Origin: Acetobacteraceae bacterium
Lineage (GTDB): Bacteria > Pseudomonadota > Alphaproteobacteria > Acetobacterales > Acetobacteraceae
DNA length: 39,932 nucleotides
NCBI GenBank assembly: GCA_027487675.1
Contig: JAIYDD010000080.1
Coordinates: forward strand, 1-39,932
Reading direction: 5' to 3'
Part shown: piece by piece, positions 1 through 8,996 of the stretch
Numbering within the stretch: position 1 is the stretch's first letter
How the letters are laid out: each line of letters starts with the position of its first letter
Position numbers and translations under genes: made by a program
The notes under the pieces: model-generated
The model's input: the letters and a program-made list of their open reading frames with translations, nothing else
Database searches by the model: none
What the model was told of the DNA's origin: nothing

Positions 1-479
1 GTGCCGTAGCTGCCGAAATTGAGCTGGCCGGGCCGGGCGCGGGCGAGCGCGACCAGCTCCGCCAGCGTGCGCGCCGGCACCGCGGCGTGCAGCAGGATCA
101 TCTGGTGGACCTCGACCAGCAGCGAGACGGGCGCCAGGTCCCGCAGCGGGTCGTGCGGCAGGCTGCGGATCAGGTGCGGGTTGCCGGTGATGGAATTGTC
201 GGCGGTCACCAGCAGCGTGTGGCCGTCGGGCGCCGCCTTGGCGACCGCGTCGGTGCCGGGGACGGTCGAGCCGCCGGGGCGGTTGTCCACCACCACCGGC
301 TGGCGCCAGGTGCCTTGCAGGCGGTCCGCCAGCGCGCGGGCCAGGGCATCGAGCCCGCCGCCGGCGGGGAAGGGCACCACCAGGCGGACCTGGCGCTGCG
401 GCCAGTCGGCCTGGGCCTGCGCGATCTTCGGGGCGGCGAGCGCGGCGAACAGGGTGCGGCGGGCGAGGCGCATCGTCAT
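1..479 (-). CDS. Bug-family tripartite tricarboxylate transporter receptor, C-terminus cut by window edge
   Basis: Periplasmic solute-binding protein of the Bug/TctC family, which captures carboxylates or similar small organic acids for TTT-type transporters or for signalling. The visible 159 residues start with a basic n-region containing ARRTLF and an Ala-rich stretch ending near AQAQA, a signal peptide that could use Sec or Tat. It is followed by the family's hallmark start of the mature protein, RLVVPFPAGGG, then VDNRPGG and DGHTLL. The ATG at 479 overlaps the TGA of the upstream hydrolase (ATGA), which supports this start and translational coupling. A second in-frame ATG lies two codons later. 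The remaining roughly half of the usual 320 residues lies outside the window. The substrate cannot be inferred. No TctA/TctB membrane genes are visible, as is common for these often orphan receptors. Confidence 0.9.
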   Translation of the reverse strand, partial: MTMRLARRTLFAALAAPKIAQAQADWPQRQVRLVVPFPAGGGLDALARALADRLQGTWRQPVVVDNRPGGSTVPGTDAVAKAAPDGHTLLVTADNSITGNPHLIRSLPHDPLRDLAPVSLLVEVHQMILLHAAVPARTLAELVALARARPGQLNFGSYG

Positions 480-1339
480 GCCTCCAGCAGATGGGCGCGC
501 AGCAGCGCGGCGGTCAGCGCGGGGGCTTCGAGTTCCGGCAAATGGCCAATGCCCTCGGGCGAGACGAAGCGGGCGCCCGGGATGGCGTCCGCGATGGCGC
601 GGCCGACCTCGGGCGGGTTCACGGCATCCGCGGTGCCGGTGACGCAGAGCGTCGGGCAGGCGATGCGCGGGGCGAAGTCGGCGACGACATCCACCTGGTC
701 GGTGCAGCGCGCGGCCTGCACCAGGCCGGCGGGGTGGGTGGCGGCGACCACATGGCGCAGCAGCGCCATGACCGTGTCGGAGGTGCCGGGGGCGACGAGT
801 TTTTGCGCGCGCGTGCGGGCGAGCGCGACGCCGCCTTGCGCCACGCTCTCGGCGCGCATCGCGAGCATGGCGGCGCGCTGTTCTGGCGTGCGCCAGCGCT
901 GGCCGCGCGAGGTGCCGAGCAGCGCGAGGCGCGCGACGCGCGCCGGATGCCGCGCGGCGAGGCAGGCGGCGAGCATGGAGCCGAAGGAGGAGCCGACCAC
1001 GCGCACCTCGCCTTCGACGCCGAGGGCGTCGAGCAGCGCGACGGCGGCGTCCGCGTAGTGCTCGGGACGCGGCGCGGCGCCGGCGAAGGGATCCGACAGG
1101 TAGTAGCCGGGCGCGTTCCAGGCGATGACCCGCGCATCGCGCGCGAGATTGGCCAGAGAGAAGCGCCAGCCGGTGGCGTTGGAGCCGATGCCGTGCAGCA
1201 GCAGGATCGTCGCGGGGCCCTGGCCGGCCTCGATGAAGGACATGCGCGGCCCCGCGAGGCCGAGGGCTTCGGCGGGAAGCTCGGCGAAACGGGTCTCGGG
1301 CAGCGGCGGGATGGGCGTGCCGTCGGGGTGGGTGGTCAT
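476..1339 (-). CDS. alpha/beta-fold hydrolase
   Basis: A 287-residue hydrolase of the alpha/beta fold, probably cytoplasmic. The order of motifs is typical: LLLHGIG (oxyanion region, about residues 47-52), a nucleophile elbow G-S-S-F-G with Ser118, a late Asp in GTADAVNPP and a final His in GIGHLPELE. The reaction and substrate are not deducible; the closest well-known relatives are 3-oxoadipate enol-lactonase-like and related esterases. The ATG at 1339 overlaps the stop of trmJ (ATGA) and its own stop overlaps the start of the Bug receptor, so three genes are read as a coupled chain. A longer reading frame extends upstream to 1648 but that stretch is the antisense-like second frame of trmJ and I reject it. 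Confidence 0.85.
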   Translation of the reverse strand: MTTHPDGTPIPPLPETRFAELPAEALGLAGPRMSFIEAGQGPATILLLHGIGSNATGWRFSLANLARDARVIAWNAPGYYLSDPFAGAAPRPEHYADAAVALLDALGVEGEVRVVGSSFGSMLAACLAARHPARVARLALLGTSRGQRWRTPEQRAAMLAMRAESVAQGGVALARTRAQKLVAPGTSDTVMALLRHVVAATHPAGLVQAARCTDQVDVVADFAPRIACPTLCVTGTADAVNPPEVGRAIADAIPGARFVSPEGIGHLPELEAPALTAALLRAHLLEA

Positions 1340-2163
1340 TCGGCATCCTCCCAGGGGGGCGGCGGGACATCGCCCGCAAAGCGGCCGCGCACCATGCGGC
1401 CGCGGGCGAGTTCCGTCACCACCCCGTGCAGGGTGCGCAGCTCCTGCTCCGTCACCTCGCCGCGCTGGAACCAGTGGCGCAAATTGCGGACCATCCCCGG
1501 GCGCTTCGGGGGGTTGTGCAGGAAGCCGGCGGCGTCGAGCTCGTCGACCAGGCGCGTCAGGAAGTTCTCCAGCTCGCCCTTGGTGGCGATGCGGGTCTCG
1601 TGGGTCTGGAAGTCGCGCGGGGGCGTGGCCTCGGCCTGCATCCACCATTCATAGGCCAGGATCATCACGGCCTGCGCCAGGTTCAGCGAATTGTGCTGCG
1701 GGTTCAGCGGGTAGCGCACCAGCGTGTCGCAATGCGCGAGGTCGTCGGCCTCGAGCCCCGCGCGTTCGGGGCCGAACAGCACGGCGACGCGCAAGGACCG
1801 CGCGTTGACGGCGCGCAGTTCCGCCGCCGCCGCGCGGGCGTCGAGGACCGGGATGATGACGTGGCGCGGGCGCGGGCAGGTGCCGAGCGTGCGGTGGCAA
1901 TCGGCGACCGCGCTCGCGACATCGGGGAAGACCGTCGCGGCATCCAGGATCGCGTCGGCGCCGGAGGCGGCGGCGTAAGCCTCGGGCTGCGGCCAGCCGT
2001 CGCGCGGCGCGACCACGCGCAGGTGGAACAGCCCGCCATTGGCCATGGCGCGCGCGGTGGTGCCGATGTTGCGCGCCATCTGCGGGCGGACCAGCACGAC
2101 GATCGGGGATTCGCCCGGCGGCGGGGTGAGAAGGGCGCCGCCCTCTCCGCGGCCGCCGGTCAT
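1336..2163 (-). CDS. trmJ: TrmJ-type tRNA 2'-O-methyltransferase (SPOUT family)
   Basis: A SPOUT/TrmH-fold RNA methyltransferase of 275 residues, likely the TrmJ enzyme that 2'-O-methylates position 32 in the anticodon loop of several tRNAs using S-adenosylmethionine. Motif 1 is RNIGTTARAM (31-40), motif 2 is FGPERAGLE (130-138) and motif 3 is HNSLNLAQA (157-165). Together these make the trefoil-knot cofactor site. The roughly 100-residue C-terminal part after the knot fits TrmJ rather than TrmL, which ends after the knot. The start at 2163 leaves only 10 bases to the stop of the DUF305 gene, and the stop overlaps the next start. TrmJ is firm as a family; the exact modified tRNAs are inference. 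Confidence 0.9.
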   Translation of the reverse strand: MTGGRGEGGALLTPPPGESPIVVLVRPQMARNIGTTARAMANGGLFHLRVVAPRDGWPQPEAYAAASGADAILDAATVFPDVASAVADCHRTLGTCPRPRHVIIPVLDARAAAAELRAVNARSLRVAVLFGPERAGLEADDLAHCDTLVRYPLNPQHNSLNLAQAVMILAYEWWMQAEATPPRDFQTHETRIATKGELENFLTRLVDELDAAGFLHNPPKRPGMVRNLRHWFQRGEVTEQELRTLHGVVTELARGRMVRGRFAGDVPPPPWEDAE

Positions 2164-2173
2164 GCGGGGTGCG

Positions 2174-2539
2174 TCATCGCGGCGCGGGGCGGGCGAGGAA
2201 GGCGCGAAGCTGCGCGATCTCGGCTTCCTGGGCGCGGATGATCTCCTCGGCGAGCTTGCGCATCTCCGGGTCGCGGCCGTGGCGGAGCTGGATGCGGGCC
2301 ATCTCGATCGCGCCCTGGTGGTGCGGGATCATCGCGGCGGCGAAGTCGCGGTCGGTATGGCCGGTGAAGCGGATGTCCATGTCGCGGTGCATGCGCGTGT
2401 TGGCGTCGCGGAATTCGCGGGTGGAGGCCGGCTCGTTCGCGGCGGCGCGCGGGGCGCCGTGGCCCTGGTGCTGGCCTTGCGCGAAGGCCGGGGTGGCGAG
2501 GGCGAGGCTGGCGGCGAAAGCGAGGGCGAGGCGGGGCAT
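2174..2539 (-). CDS. DUF305 family exported protein
   Basis: A 121-residue periplasmic protein with a clean Sec signal ([20 protein letters not shown], cleavage before QGQHQ) followed by a His-rich spacer and the DUF305 signature [12 protein letters not shown] at residues 70-81, in a ferritin-like helical domain. DUF305 proteins are often found near copper or other metal-handling genes, and the conserved His/Asp/Met residues suggest metal binding, but no enzymatic activity is established. A strong ribosome site GGAGG lies about nine bases before the ATG at 2539, which decides this start against the much longer open frame reaching 3604. It is the first gene of the run toward trmJ, although nothing functional links it to tRNA modification. 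Confidence 0.85.
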   Translation of the reverse strand: MPRLALAFAASLALATPAFAQGQHQGHGAPRAAANEPASTREFRDANTRMHRDMDIRFTGHTDRDFAAAMIPHHQGAIEMARIQLRHGRDPEMRKLAEEIIRAQEAEIAQLRAFLARPAPR

Positions 2540-2698
2540 GGGGGCGGTCCTCCGGTGGGTGGAGGAGGAAGGCTGGAAGTTTGCCATGGGGGGAAGGCAA
2601 GAGGTGGGGGGCCATGCGGGCGAAGTTGGGGAGGTGGAGCGTCGCCCAGGCAGGTCGAGGTGGGGGTCAAGGCCCAGGCACGGACCTCGGTGTCGCCC

Positions 2699-2732
2699 TT
2701 CTCCCTCTCCGGCTTGCGGGGGAGAGGGAGAA
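2699..2732. terminator. perfect 12-bp-arm hairpin downstream of cysS
   Basis: TTCTCCCTCTCC at 2699-2710 is exactly complementary to 2721-2732, with a 10-base loop. It lies about 22 bases past the cysS stop (minus strand). There is no T-run, so it could be an intrinsic-like terminator or simply one copy of a dispersed GC-rich palindrome; a similar pyrimidine/purine palindrome occurs at 28857-28880. Confidence 0.5.
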
Positions 2733-2754
2733 GTCACGCAGGTCCGTAGGGCGA

Positions 2755-4152
2755 TCACGCCCGGCGCCACGTGGTGCCCTTCGGCCCGTCCTCCAGCAGG
2801 ATGCCCTGCTCGGCCAGGTCCTTGCGGATGCGGTCGGCCTCGGGCCAGTCCTTGGCCTTGCGGGCGGCGAGGCGCGCGGCGATGGCGGCCTCGATCGCGG
2901 CCTCGTCGAGCGTGACGCCGGCGCGGAACCAGGCGGCGGGGTCGGTGCCCAGGATGCCGAGCAGCGCGCCGGCTTCCAGGATGCGGGCCTTCAGGTGCGG
3001 CAGCGGCGCCGTCTCGTTCGCTTCCAGCGCGGTGTTCGCCGCCGAGACCAGATGGTGCAGCGTGGCGAGGGCCAGCGGCGTGTTGAGGTCGTCGGCCAGC
3101 GCCGCCTCGAAGGGCGGCTGCTCGGTCGGGTGCGGATCGCCGCCGCGTTCCGGCACGACATCTTCCATCTTCGACAGCGCGCGGTAGAAGCGGTCGAGTT
3201 CGCGCCGCGCCTCCGCCAGGCCGGCTTCCGTGTAGTCCAGCGCCATCCGGTAATGCGTCTTCAGCAGCAGCAGCCGAAACGCCTCGCCGGCCCAGGGGCC
3301 GAGCGCCAGGATGTCCTGCACGGTGCGGAAATTGCCGAGCGACTTCGACATCTTCTCGCCGTCCACCAGCAACATGCCGTTGTGCATCCAGAACCGCGCG
3401 AAGTGGTGGCCGGGGAAGGCGCAGAGGCTCTGCGCGACCTCGTTCTCGTGGTGCGGGAACAGCAGGTCGGCGCCGCCGCCATGGATGTCGAAATCCGGGC
3501 CGAGATGCTTGTGCGACATCGCGGAGCATTCGATGTGCCAGCCCGGGCGGCCGCGGCCCCAGGGGCTGTCCCAGCCGGGCTGGTCGGGCGTGCTCGGCTT
3601 CCACAGCACGAAGTCGCCGGCGTCGCGCTTGTAGGGCGCGACCTCGACGCGGGCGCCGGCCAGCAATTCGTCCGGGGATCGGCCGGAGAGCTTGCCATAG
3701 TCGGCGAAGCTGCTCACCGCGAACAGCACATGGCCCTGCGCCTCGTAGGCATGGCCGAGTTCCACCAGGCGTTCGATGATCGCGACCATCTCGGGGATGG
3801 TGCCGGTGGCGCGCGGTTCCGCATCCGGCGGCAGCACGGACAGCGCCGCCATGTCGCGGTGGAAATCGGCGATGGTGCGGGCGGTCAGCGCCTCGATCCC
3901 CTCGCCGCTCTCGCGCGCGCGGTCGATGATCTTGTCCTCGACGTCGGTGATGTTGCGCGCATAGGTCACGCGCGGGAAGGCGCGGCGCAGCAGCCGGGCC
4001 AGCACGTCGAACACGACGTTCGGGCGCGCATTGCCCAGATGCGCCAGGTCGTAGACCGTGGGCCCGCAGACATAGATGCGGACATGCGCGGGATCGAGCG
4101 GCACGAAGCGTTCCTTGCGGCGCGTCGCGCTGTTGTGGAGATGCAGGTCCAT
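2755..4152 (-). CDS. cysS: cysteinyl-tRNA synthetase
   Basis: Class I aminoacyl-tRNA synthetase that charges tRNA-Cys. At 465 residues it is of normal length. The HIGH-type motif is HLGN at 38-41 inside [14 protein letters not shown], and the KMSKS motif is intact at 267-271. The zinc ligands that select cysteine are visible as Cys29, Cys209, His234 and Glu238. The C-terminal helical and anticodon-recognition parts end with the usual short [16 protein letters not shown] segment. It lies eight bases downstream of gltX on the same strand, so the two synthetase genes probably share a transcript. A hairpin follows the stop. Confidence 0.98.
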   Translation of the reverse strand: MDLHLHNSATRRKERFVPLDPAHVRIYVCGPTVYDLAHLGNARPNVVFDVLARLLRRAFPRVTYARNITDVEDKIIDRARESGEGIEALTARTIADFHRDMAALSVLPPDAEPRATGTIPEMVAIIERLVELGHAYEAQGHVLFAVSSFADYGKLSGRSPDELLAGARVEVAPYKRDAGDFVLWKPSTPDQPGWDSPWGRGRPGWHIECSAMSHKHLGPDFDIHGGGADLLFPHHENEVAQSLCAFPGHHFARFWMHNGMLLVDGEKMSKSLGNFRTVQDILALGPWAGEAFRLLLLKTHYRMALDYTEAGLAEARRELDRFYRALSKMEDVVPERGGDPHPTEQPPFEAALADDLNTPLALATLHHLVSAANTALEANETAPLPHLKARILEAGALLGILGTDPAAWFRAGVTLDEAAIEAAIAARLAARKAKDWPEADRIRKDLAEQGILLEDGPKGTTWRRA

Positions 4153-4160
4153 GGATGCGT

Positions 4161-5495
4161 TCAGCCCGCGGCCGCCTGGCGCAGGCGGGTCAGCGCCCGC
4201 GCGCGGCCGATCAGTGGAAGGAAGCCCTTGAGGTCGGGCCCGTGCTCCTCGCCCGTCAGGGCGCGGCGCAGCGGCAGGTACAGCGCCTTGCCCTTGCGGC
4301 CGGTGCGTTCCGCCAGCGTGCCGGTCCAGGCGGGCCAGGTCGCCTCATCCCATGGCTCCTCGGGCAGGGTTTCCGTCGCGGCGTGCAGGAACTCCGCGGC
4401 GGCGGGATCGCCCTGCGGCAGGATATCGCCGGCGACGACATCCCACCAGTCGCGGCTTTCGCGGAACAGGTCGAGGTTGCCGCGCACCGCCAGCCAGAAA
4501 TCCTCCCCCGCGCCCTCGGGCAGGCGGTCGCGCACGGCGTCGAAGGGCAGGGCGTGCAGCCAGCGGCGGTTCAGCGCCAGCAGCTGCCGCGTGTCGAAGC
4601 GCGCGGCGGATTTCGAGATGCGGGCCAGGTCGAAGCCGCCCGCCAGCTCCGCCGGCATCCCCGGCACCGGGTCGGACGAACTGCCGAGGGCGGCGAGGTA
4701 GCCGGCCAGCGCCGCGGGCTCCACGCCATCCCGCCGCAGCTGGCGCAGCCCGACGCTGCCGGTGCGCTTGGACAGCGGCCCGCCCTCCTCATCCGTCAGC
4801 AGCGGCAAATGGGCGAAGCGGATGGCGCGGGGATCGCCGCCGAGCGCGCCGAAGATGTCGAGCTGGATGCCGGTGTTGGTGACGTGGTCCTCGCCGCGGA
4901 CGATGTCGGTGATGCCGGTCTCGAGATCGTCCACCACCGAGGTGAAGGTGTAGAGGAAGCTGCCATCGGCGCGCACCAGCACCGGGTCCGACAGGCTGGT
5001 GAGCTTGACGCTGCGCGGGCCCAGCACGCCGTCGCGCCATTCGACGGAGCCGCCGGAGAGCAGGAAGCGCCAATAGGGCTGCTTGCCATTGGCCAGCGCG
5101 CGGTCGAGCTGTTCCTTCGTCATCTTGAGCGCGCCGCGGTCGTAGAGCGGCGGCTTGCCCTGGCGGATGCGCTGTTCCCGCTTGAAGGCCAGCTCCTCCT
5201 CGCTTTCGAAGCAGGGGTAGAGGCGGCCGCTGGCCTTCAGCCGCTCGGCGGCGGCGGCGTAGCGGGGCAGGCGGTCGGTCTGGCGGAACATCTCGTCCCA
5301 GTCCAGGCCGAGCCAGCGGAGGTCCTCCTCGATCGCCTGCGCGTATTCGGGCTTCGAGCGTTCGGTGTCGGTGTCGTCCAGCCGCAGCACGAACCGACCC
5401 CCGGCGCGGCGCGCGAGGCACCAGTTGGCGATCGCGATGCGGGCATTGCCGACATGCAGCAGGCCGGTGGGGGAGGGGGCGAAGCGGACCTTCAT
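4161..5495 (-). CDS. gltX: glutamyl-tRNA synthetase
   Basis: Class I discriminating or non-discriminating glutamyl-tRNA synthetase, 444 residues. It opens at once with the signature [15 protein letters not shown] (HIGH-type HVGN at 14-17), then [10 protein letters not shown], and carries the second catalytic motif as LSKRTG at 241-246 instead of canonical KMSKS, a known variant in this family. The zinc-ribbon cysteine set of the E. coli type is not present; only CFES at about 95-98 remains at that place. Many alphaproteobacteria carry two GltX enzymes, one of which also charges tRNA-Gln for the GatCAB route, so the exact tRNA specificity of this copy is open. First gene of the gltX-cysS pair. 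Confidence 0.96.
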   Translation of the reverse strand: MKVRFAPSPTGLLHVGNARIAIANWCLARRAGGRFVLRLDDTDTERSKPEYAQAIEEDLRWLGLDWDEMFRQTDRLPRYAAAAERLKASGRLYPCFESEEELAFKREQRIRQGKPPLYDRGALKMTKEQLDRALANGKQPYWRFLLSGGSVEWRDGVLGPRSVKLTSLSDPVLVRADGSFLYTFTSVVDDLETGITDIVRGEDHVTNTGIQLDIFGALGGDPRAIRFAHLPLLTDEEGGPLSKRTGSVGLRQLRRDGVEPAALAGYLAALGSSSDPVPGMPAELAGGFDLARISKSAARFDTRQLLALNRRWLHALPFDAVRDRLPEGAGEDFWLAVRGNLDLFRESRDWWDVVAGDILPQGDPAAAEFLHAATETLPEEPWDEATWPAWTGTLAERTGRKGKALYLPLRRALTGEEHGPDLKGFLPLIGRARALTRLRQAAAG

Positions 5496-5801
5496 GAAGG
5501 GGACAAACGCCAGACGCGCGCCGAAGGCAAGGCAAGCGAGGCGCGGCCGCCATCATCCCGGCGCAATCCTGCCCCTACTGTTCCGGCACCGGCGCCGAGG
5601 ACCCTTCGGTGCCGGCCCGTCACGGTCCTGTTGGCCGCGGCCTGCCTGCCCGCCGCGCCTGCCCAAACGGCGGCGCAGGCCGGGCGCAGGACCGGCAACC
5701 GGGGCGCCGGGCGGCGCGGGCATTTCGGCGCGGGGTCGGCGAGGAGGCGGGCGGTGAGGCGATCTCAGGCGGCGCGAGCCGGTATGGCGGGGCGGCCGGG
5801 C
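5496..5801. other. divergent intergenic region
   Basis: About 300 bases between the divergent starts of gltX and the Pro/Tyr-rich exported protein. It should contain the promoters for both. I see only very GC-rich sequence with no convincing -35/-10 pair and no convincing ORF; the open frames across it are continuations or shadows of neighbouring frames. Confidence 0.5.
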
Positions 5802-6215
5802 ATGCGGCTGGCGGTGTTCGGCGCGGCGCTGCTGGCGGGCGGGCTGGCCGCGGCGCCGGCCGAGGCCGATTGGCGGGGCCGGCCGGGCTGGGGCCATGGC
5901 CACCATTGGGGGCCGCCCGCCAGGGTGTATCACCACCACCACCATCGCCGAGGCGGCGGGGATGCCGTGCTGGGGGCGATCGTCGGTCTCGGCGTGGGCG
6001 CGGCTCTCGGCGCGGCGCTGGCGCCGCCACCGCCGCCGGTCGTCTACTATGCGCCGCCACCGCCACCGGTGATCTACGCGCCGCCGCCGCGCGTGTTCCA
6101 TGCCCCGCCCCCGGCCGTGCTCTACCAGCCGCCGCCGGTGGTCTACCAGCCACCGCCGCGGCTCTACCAGCCGCCGCCCGTCTGGGTGCCTGCCAAGCCG
6201 GGCTGGGGCTGGTAG
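5802..6215 (+). CDS. Pro/Tyr/His-rich exported protein
   Basis: A 137-residue predicted secreted protein of unknown function. It has a Sec signal (MRLAVFGAALLAGGLAAAPA, cleavage near AEA-DW), a Gly/His segment HWGPPARVYHHHHH, a glycine-zipper-like hydrophobic stretch VLGAIVGLGVGAALGAAL that may insert in a membrane, and a tail of proline blocks with tyrosines (repeats such as PPPVVY and PPPRLYQ). An in-frame ATG at 5784 is an alternative start adding six residues; neither has a strong ribosome site. The HWGPPA-VY segment recurs in the protein at 15663-15992, so the two look like members of one family. The composition suggests a structural, surface or metal-binding role, but this is inference only. 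Confidence 0.75.
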   Translation: MRLAVFGAALLAGGLAAAPAEADWRGRPGWGHGHHWGPPARVYHHHHHRRGGGDAVLGAIVGLGVGAALGAALAPPPPPVVYYAPPPPPVIYAPPPRVFHAPPPAVLYQPPPVVYQPPPRLYQPPPVWVPAKPGWGW

Positions 6216-6537
6216 GACAGCCGGGCGGGGCGGCGTTGCCCCGGGCCTGCCCGCGCGCCGGCCGAGGCGTGGATCCGGGCTGAGGTGCCCGGCCGGGCGG
6301 GCGAACCGGCACCTGGGGGACGCGGCGCCGCGCTGCGCGGCCGCCGGGCCGCGCGCCTCGGCGCCCCGCCCGAAGCCGGCCGCGCCACGGCGGCTTGCCG
6401 TCCGGCCACGAACCGGCGGCGCGCGCTGGCGGCGCCCCCGGCCTGCGCGGTGCGACCAGGCCGGGAATCGCCGACCCGTCGCGTCGGCGTCGTTCCGGCG
6501 CGGGCGCCGGCGCGTCGGGGGCTTGCCAGGCGGGCCC
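6216..6537. other. non-coding gap between convergent genes
   Basis: About 320 bases between the stop of the Pro/Tyr-rich protein (plus) and the stop of the glycosyltransferase (minus). A hairpin with 7-base arms AGGTGCC (6283-6289) and GGCACCT (6308-6314) could serve as a terminator. I see no supported gene. Confidence 0.4.
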
Positions 6538-7500
6538 TCAGGCCGGGTAGCGGCGGAACGGCCCGTGCAGCCGTCCGGGCAGCAGCGGCAGCAGATGCGC
6601 CGCCGCCAGCAGCGCCGCCCGCTTCGCCCCGGGCGCCGCCCGGAGCGAGGCGCGCAGCCGCGCCAGCCCTGCCGCCGGGTCGCCGTGGCGCAGCAATTCC
6701 TTGCCGATCACCCAGTCGACCTCCGCCTCCGCCTGCCGGCGCAGCGCCGCGAGGCGCGCCGGGCCGAGCCGCGCGGCCAGCGCCGGGTTGTCCCAGATCG
6801 CCGCCATGGCGGGCGCGAAGGCTGCCGGGTCGCGCGCCATGCGGCGATAGGCGCTGCCGGCGCGTTCCCGGACGAAGAGCAGCGGCGCCTCGCCCGGCGC
6901 GCGGGCGAAGCGGCCCGCGATCGCCAGGCGCACCCAGGCCTCCCAGTCCTCGCCGTAGCGGATCGTGGAACGGAAGCCGCCGGCGGCCTCGAAGGCCGGG
7001 CGGCGGACCAGCAGGTGGCCGCCATTGACCAGCAGGTTGCGCACCAGCAGGGCGGGCAGGATGTCGCCCTCTGGGAAGGGGCCGGATTTCAGGCGCAGCG
7101 GCGGGTCGCCGGGCCGCGCCGCTTCCGCCATCGCGGCCCAGGGGCCATAGGCTGCCGCGGCGGCGGGGGCGGCGCGCAGCGCGGCCAGCAGGCGCCGCAG
7201 CGCGTCGGGGGCGAGCCAGTCGTCGGCGTCGAGGAACAGCAGGAAGCCGCCCCGCGCGGCCGCGACGCCGGCGTTGCGCGCCGCCGAGACGCCGGCGTTC
7301 TGCTGGCGCAGGATCCGGATGCGCGGATCGCCCTCCGCCGCGCGCTCGGCGGCCAGCGCGGTGCCGTCGCGGGAGCCGTCATCGACCAGCACCATCTCGA
7401 TGTCGCCGACATCCTGCGCGCGGGCCGAGGCGACGGCATCGGCCACGAAGGGGGCCACGTCATGGGCGGGCGTGACGATGGAGATCAGCGGCGCTTCCAC
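6538..7500 (-). CDS. family 2 glycosyltransferase
   Basis: A GT-A fold glycosyltransferase (GT2), about 320 residues from a GTG start at 7500. It has the opening PLISIVTPAHD, the nucleotide-binding VDDGS (39-43), NAGVSAARNAG, the metal-binding DAD within FLDADDW (about 91-93) and the acceptor-side GEDWEAW. It would transfer a sugar from a nucleotide-sugar donor in cell-surface polysaccharide or glycolipid synthesis; donor and acceptor are unknown. The frame stays open to an ATG at 7641 (367 residues), but the extra 47 residues are low-complexity and precede the family's usual start, so I prefer the GTG; this choice is uncertain. No other glycan genes are nearby, and it lies just downstream of the EAL gene on the same strand. 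Confidence 0.85.
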   Translation of the reverse strand: MEAPLISIVTPAHDVAPFVADAVASARAQDVGDIEMVLVDDGSRDGTALAAERAAEGDPRIRILRQQNAGVSAARNAGVAAARGGFLLFLDADDWLAPDALRRLLAALRAAPAAAAAYGPWAAMAEAARPGDPPLRLKSGPFPEGDILPALLVRNLLVNGGHLLVRRPAFEAAGGFRSTIRYGEDWEAWVRLAIAGRFARAPGEAPLLFVRERAGSAYRRMARDPAAFAPAMAAIWDNPALAARLGPARLAALRRQAEAEVDWVIGKELLRHGDPAAGLARLRASLRAAPGAKRAALLAAAHLLPLLPGRLHGPFRRYPA

Positions 7501-7675
7501 GCCGCTCGGGATAGGGGCGGCCTGGGTCTTCGCGAAATCAACAGAGGGTGCGGCGCCGCCTCTCCCCCCGCGCAGGACCGCGATCGGCGGCGAGCGAATC
7601 GCCGATGGTGGTCCAGCCCATCGTTCTGCCGCGTGGTCCACGCCTGCGGGCGTTCCGCCCCGCGGCGTCCACGCG

Positions 7676-8902
7676 CTACGCTGCCGCCGCCCGCTGGCCC
7701 GTCAGCGCCGCCAGCGGCGCCGGCCGGCCCAGCAGGTAGCCCTGCCCGCGATGCACGCCGAGCGCCCGCAGCGCCGCGAGTTCCGCCGGCGTCTCGATCC
7801 CCTCGGCGACCAGCAGCGCGCCGGTCTCCTTCGCGTAGTAGGTCATGGCGCAGGCGAGCGCCCGGCGGGCCGGGTCGGCGTCCAGGCCACGGGTCAGGCT
7901 CATGTCCATCTTGATCATGTCGGGGGCGAGCTGGATCAGGTGCTGCAGGCCGGAATATCCGGCGCCGGCATCGTCGGCCGCGACGCGCATTCCCGCGGCG
8001 CGCAGCGGTGCCAGCGCGGCCGACAGCGCCGCATAGTCCGGCACCACCGCATGCTCGGTCAGCTCCAGCACGGTGCGGTCCAGCCGCGTGCCGTCCAGCG
8101 CCTCGGCCAGGCGGCCGCTGGTCACGGTGTCCGGGGCGGCGTTGACCGAGACATAGATCCCGCCCGGCAGCGCCGGCAGCGCGGCGAGCGCGGCGCGGAT
8201 CACCAGCAGCTCCAGCTCCACCGCCAGCCCGGCGGCCGCGGCGTCGGCGAACCACTTGTCGGGGGAGCGGTAGGGAAGCGGGCCGAAGCGGCACAGCGCC
8301 TCGCACCCCACCATCGCCATGCGGTCGAGGTCGAGGATCGGCTGGAACAGGATGGTGAAGTCCGCCTCCCGCATCACCGCCGCCAGCGCCTGGTCGCGTT
8401 CGCGGCGGGCGCGGCGCAGGGCGATCTCGGCCTGCACCTGGCGGGCGGCGAGGCCGGCGAAGACGCGCATCGTCTCCAGGTCGCGGCGGTTCAGGCTCGG
8501 GTTCGGGCGCGGGCTGAGGCAGCAGAACATGCCGAAGGGCGCGCCATCGGCCAGGCGGATCGGCAGGCTGACATGGGACCCGATCGGCGCGGCGCGGGTG
8601 ATCGGCAGGGCCAGCGCGATGGGTTCGGCCGCGGTGTCGGGGATCAGCTCCGGCAGGCGGCCGGCCAGGATGTGGTTGCAGTAGATGTCGTCGAGCGACT
8701 GGCTGTCGCCGGCCTTGATCAGGTGTTCCAGCCCTGGCGCGTCCACGCGGCGGAACACCGCGCGCCCGTCCACGAATTCGGACAGGTAGGCGATCTCCAT
8801 GCCGAGATGGTTGCGGATGGCGACCAGCGCGTCCTGGATGACGTCGCGGTCGCCCTCGGCGGCGGCGCCGGCCAGCGGCCATGGCGCTGCGAGTGTGTGC
8901 AT
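7676..8902 (-). CDS. GAF-EAL cyclic di-GMP phosphodiesterase
   Basis: A 408-residue cytoplasmic signalling protein. Residues about 15-160 form a GAF-like sensor domain (SHVSLPIRLADGAPFGMFCC is typical of GAF strands). Residues about 180-400 form an EAL domain that hydrolyses cyclic di-GMP to pGpG. Catalytic features are intact: E201-A-L, Asn254, Glu280 in LELTEH, the double Asp of AADDAGAGYSG (310-311), Lys331 in IKMD, Glu367 in VAEGIET and Gln387 in GQGYLLGRP. It should therefore be an active enzyme rather than a degenerate sensor. There is no GGDEF domain. The GAF ligand is unknown. Its transcript may extend into the glycosyltransferase 170-odd bases downstream, which would fit control of surface polysaccharide, but this is only positional. 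Confidence 0.9.
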   Translation of the reverse strand: MHTLAAPWPLAGAAAEGDRDVIQDALVAIRNHLGMEIAYLSEFVDGRAVFRRVDAPGLEHLIKAGDSQSLDDIYCNHILAGRLPELIPDTAAEPIALALPITRAAPIGSHVSLPIRLADGAPFGMFCCLSPRPNPSLNRRDLETMRVFAGLAARQVQAEIALRRARRERDQALAAVMREADFTILFQPILDLDRMAMVGCEALCRFGPLPYRSPDKWFADAAAAGLAVELELLVIRAALAALPALPGGIYVSVNAAPDTVTSGRLAEALDGTRLDRTVLELTEHAVVPDYAALSAALAPLRAAGMRVAADDAGAGYSGLQHLIQLAPDMIKMDMSLTRGLDADPARRALACAMTYYAKETGALLVAEGIETPAELAALRALGVHRGQGYLLGRPAPLAALTGQRAAAA

Positions 8903-8996
8903 CCCGTTCCCTCGCCCGATGCGGGCGGGGAGGGTGGGGCGCGCGTGGTTAACGCGGCGCTGACGGGGCGGCGGGCCCGCCGCGCCGCCGCCGGCG

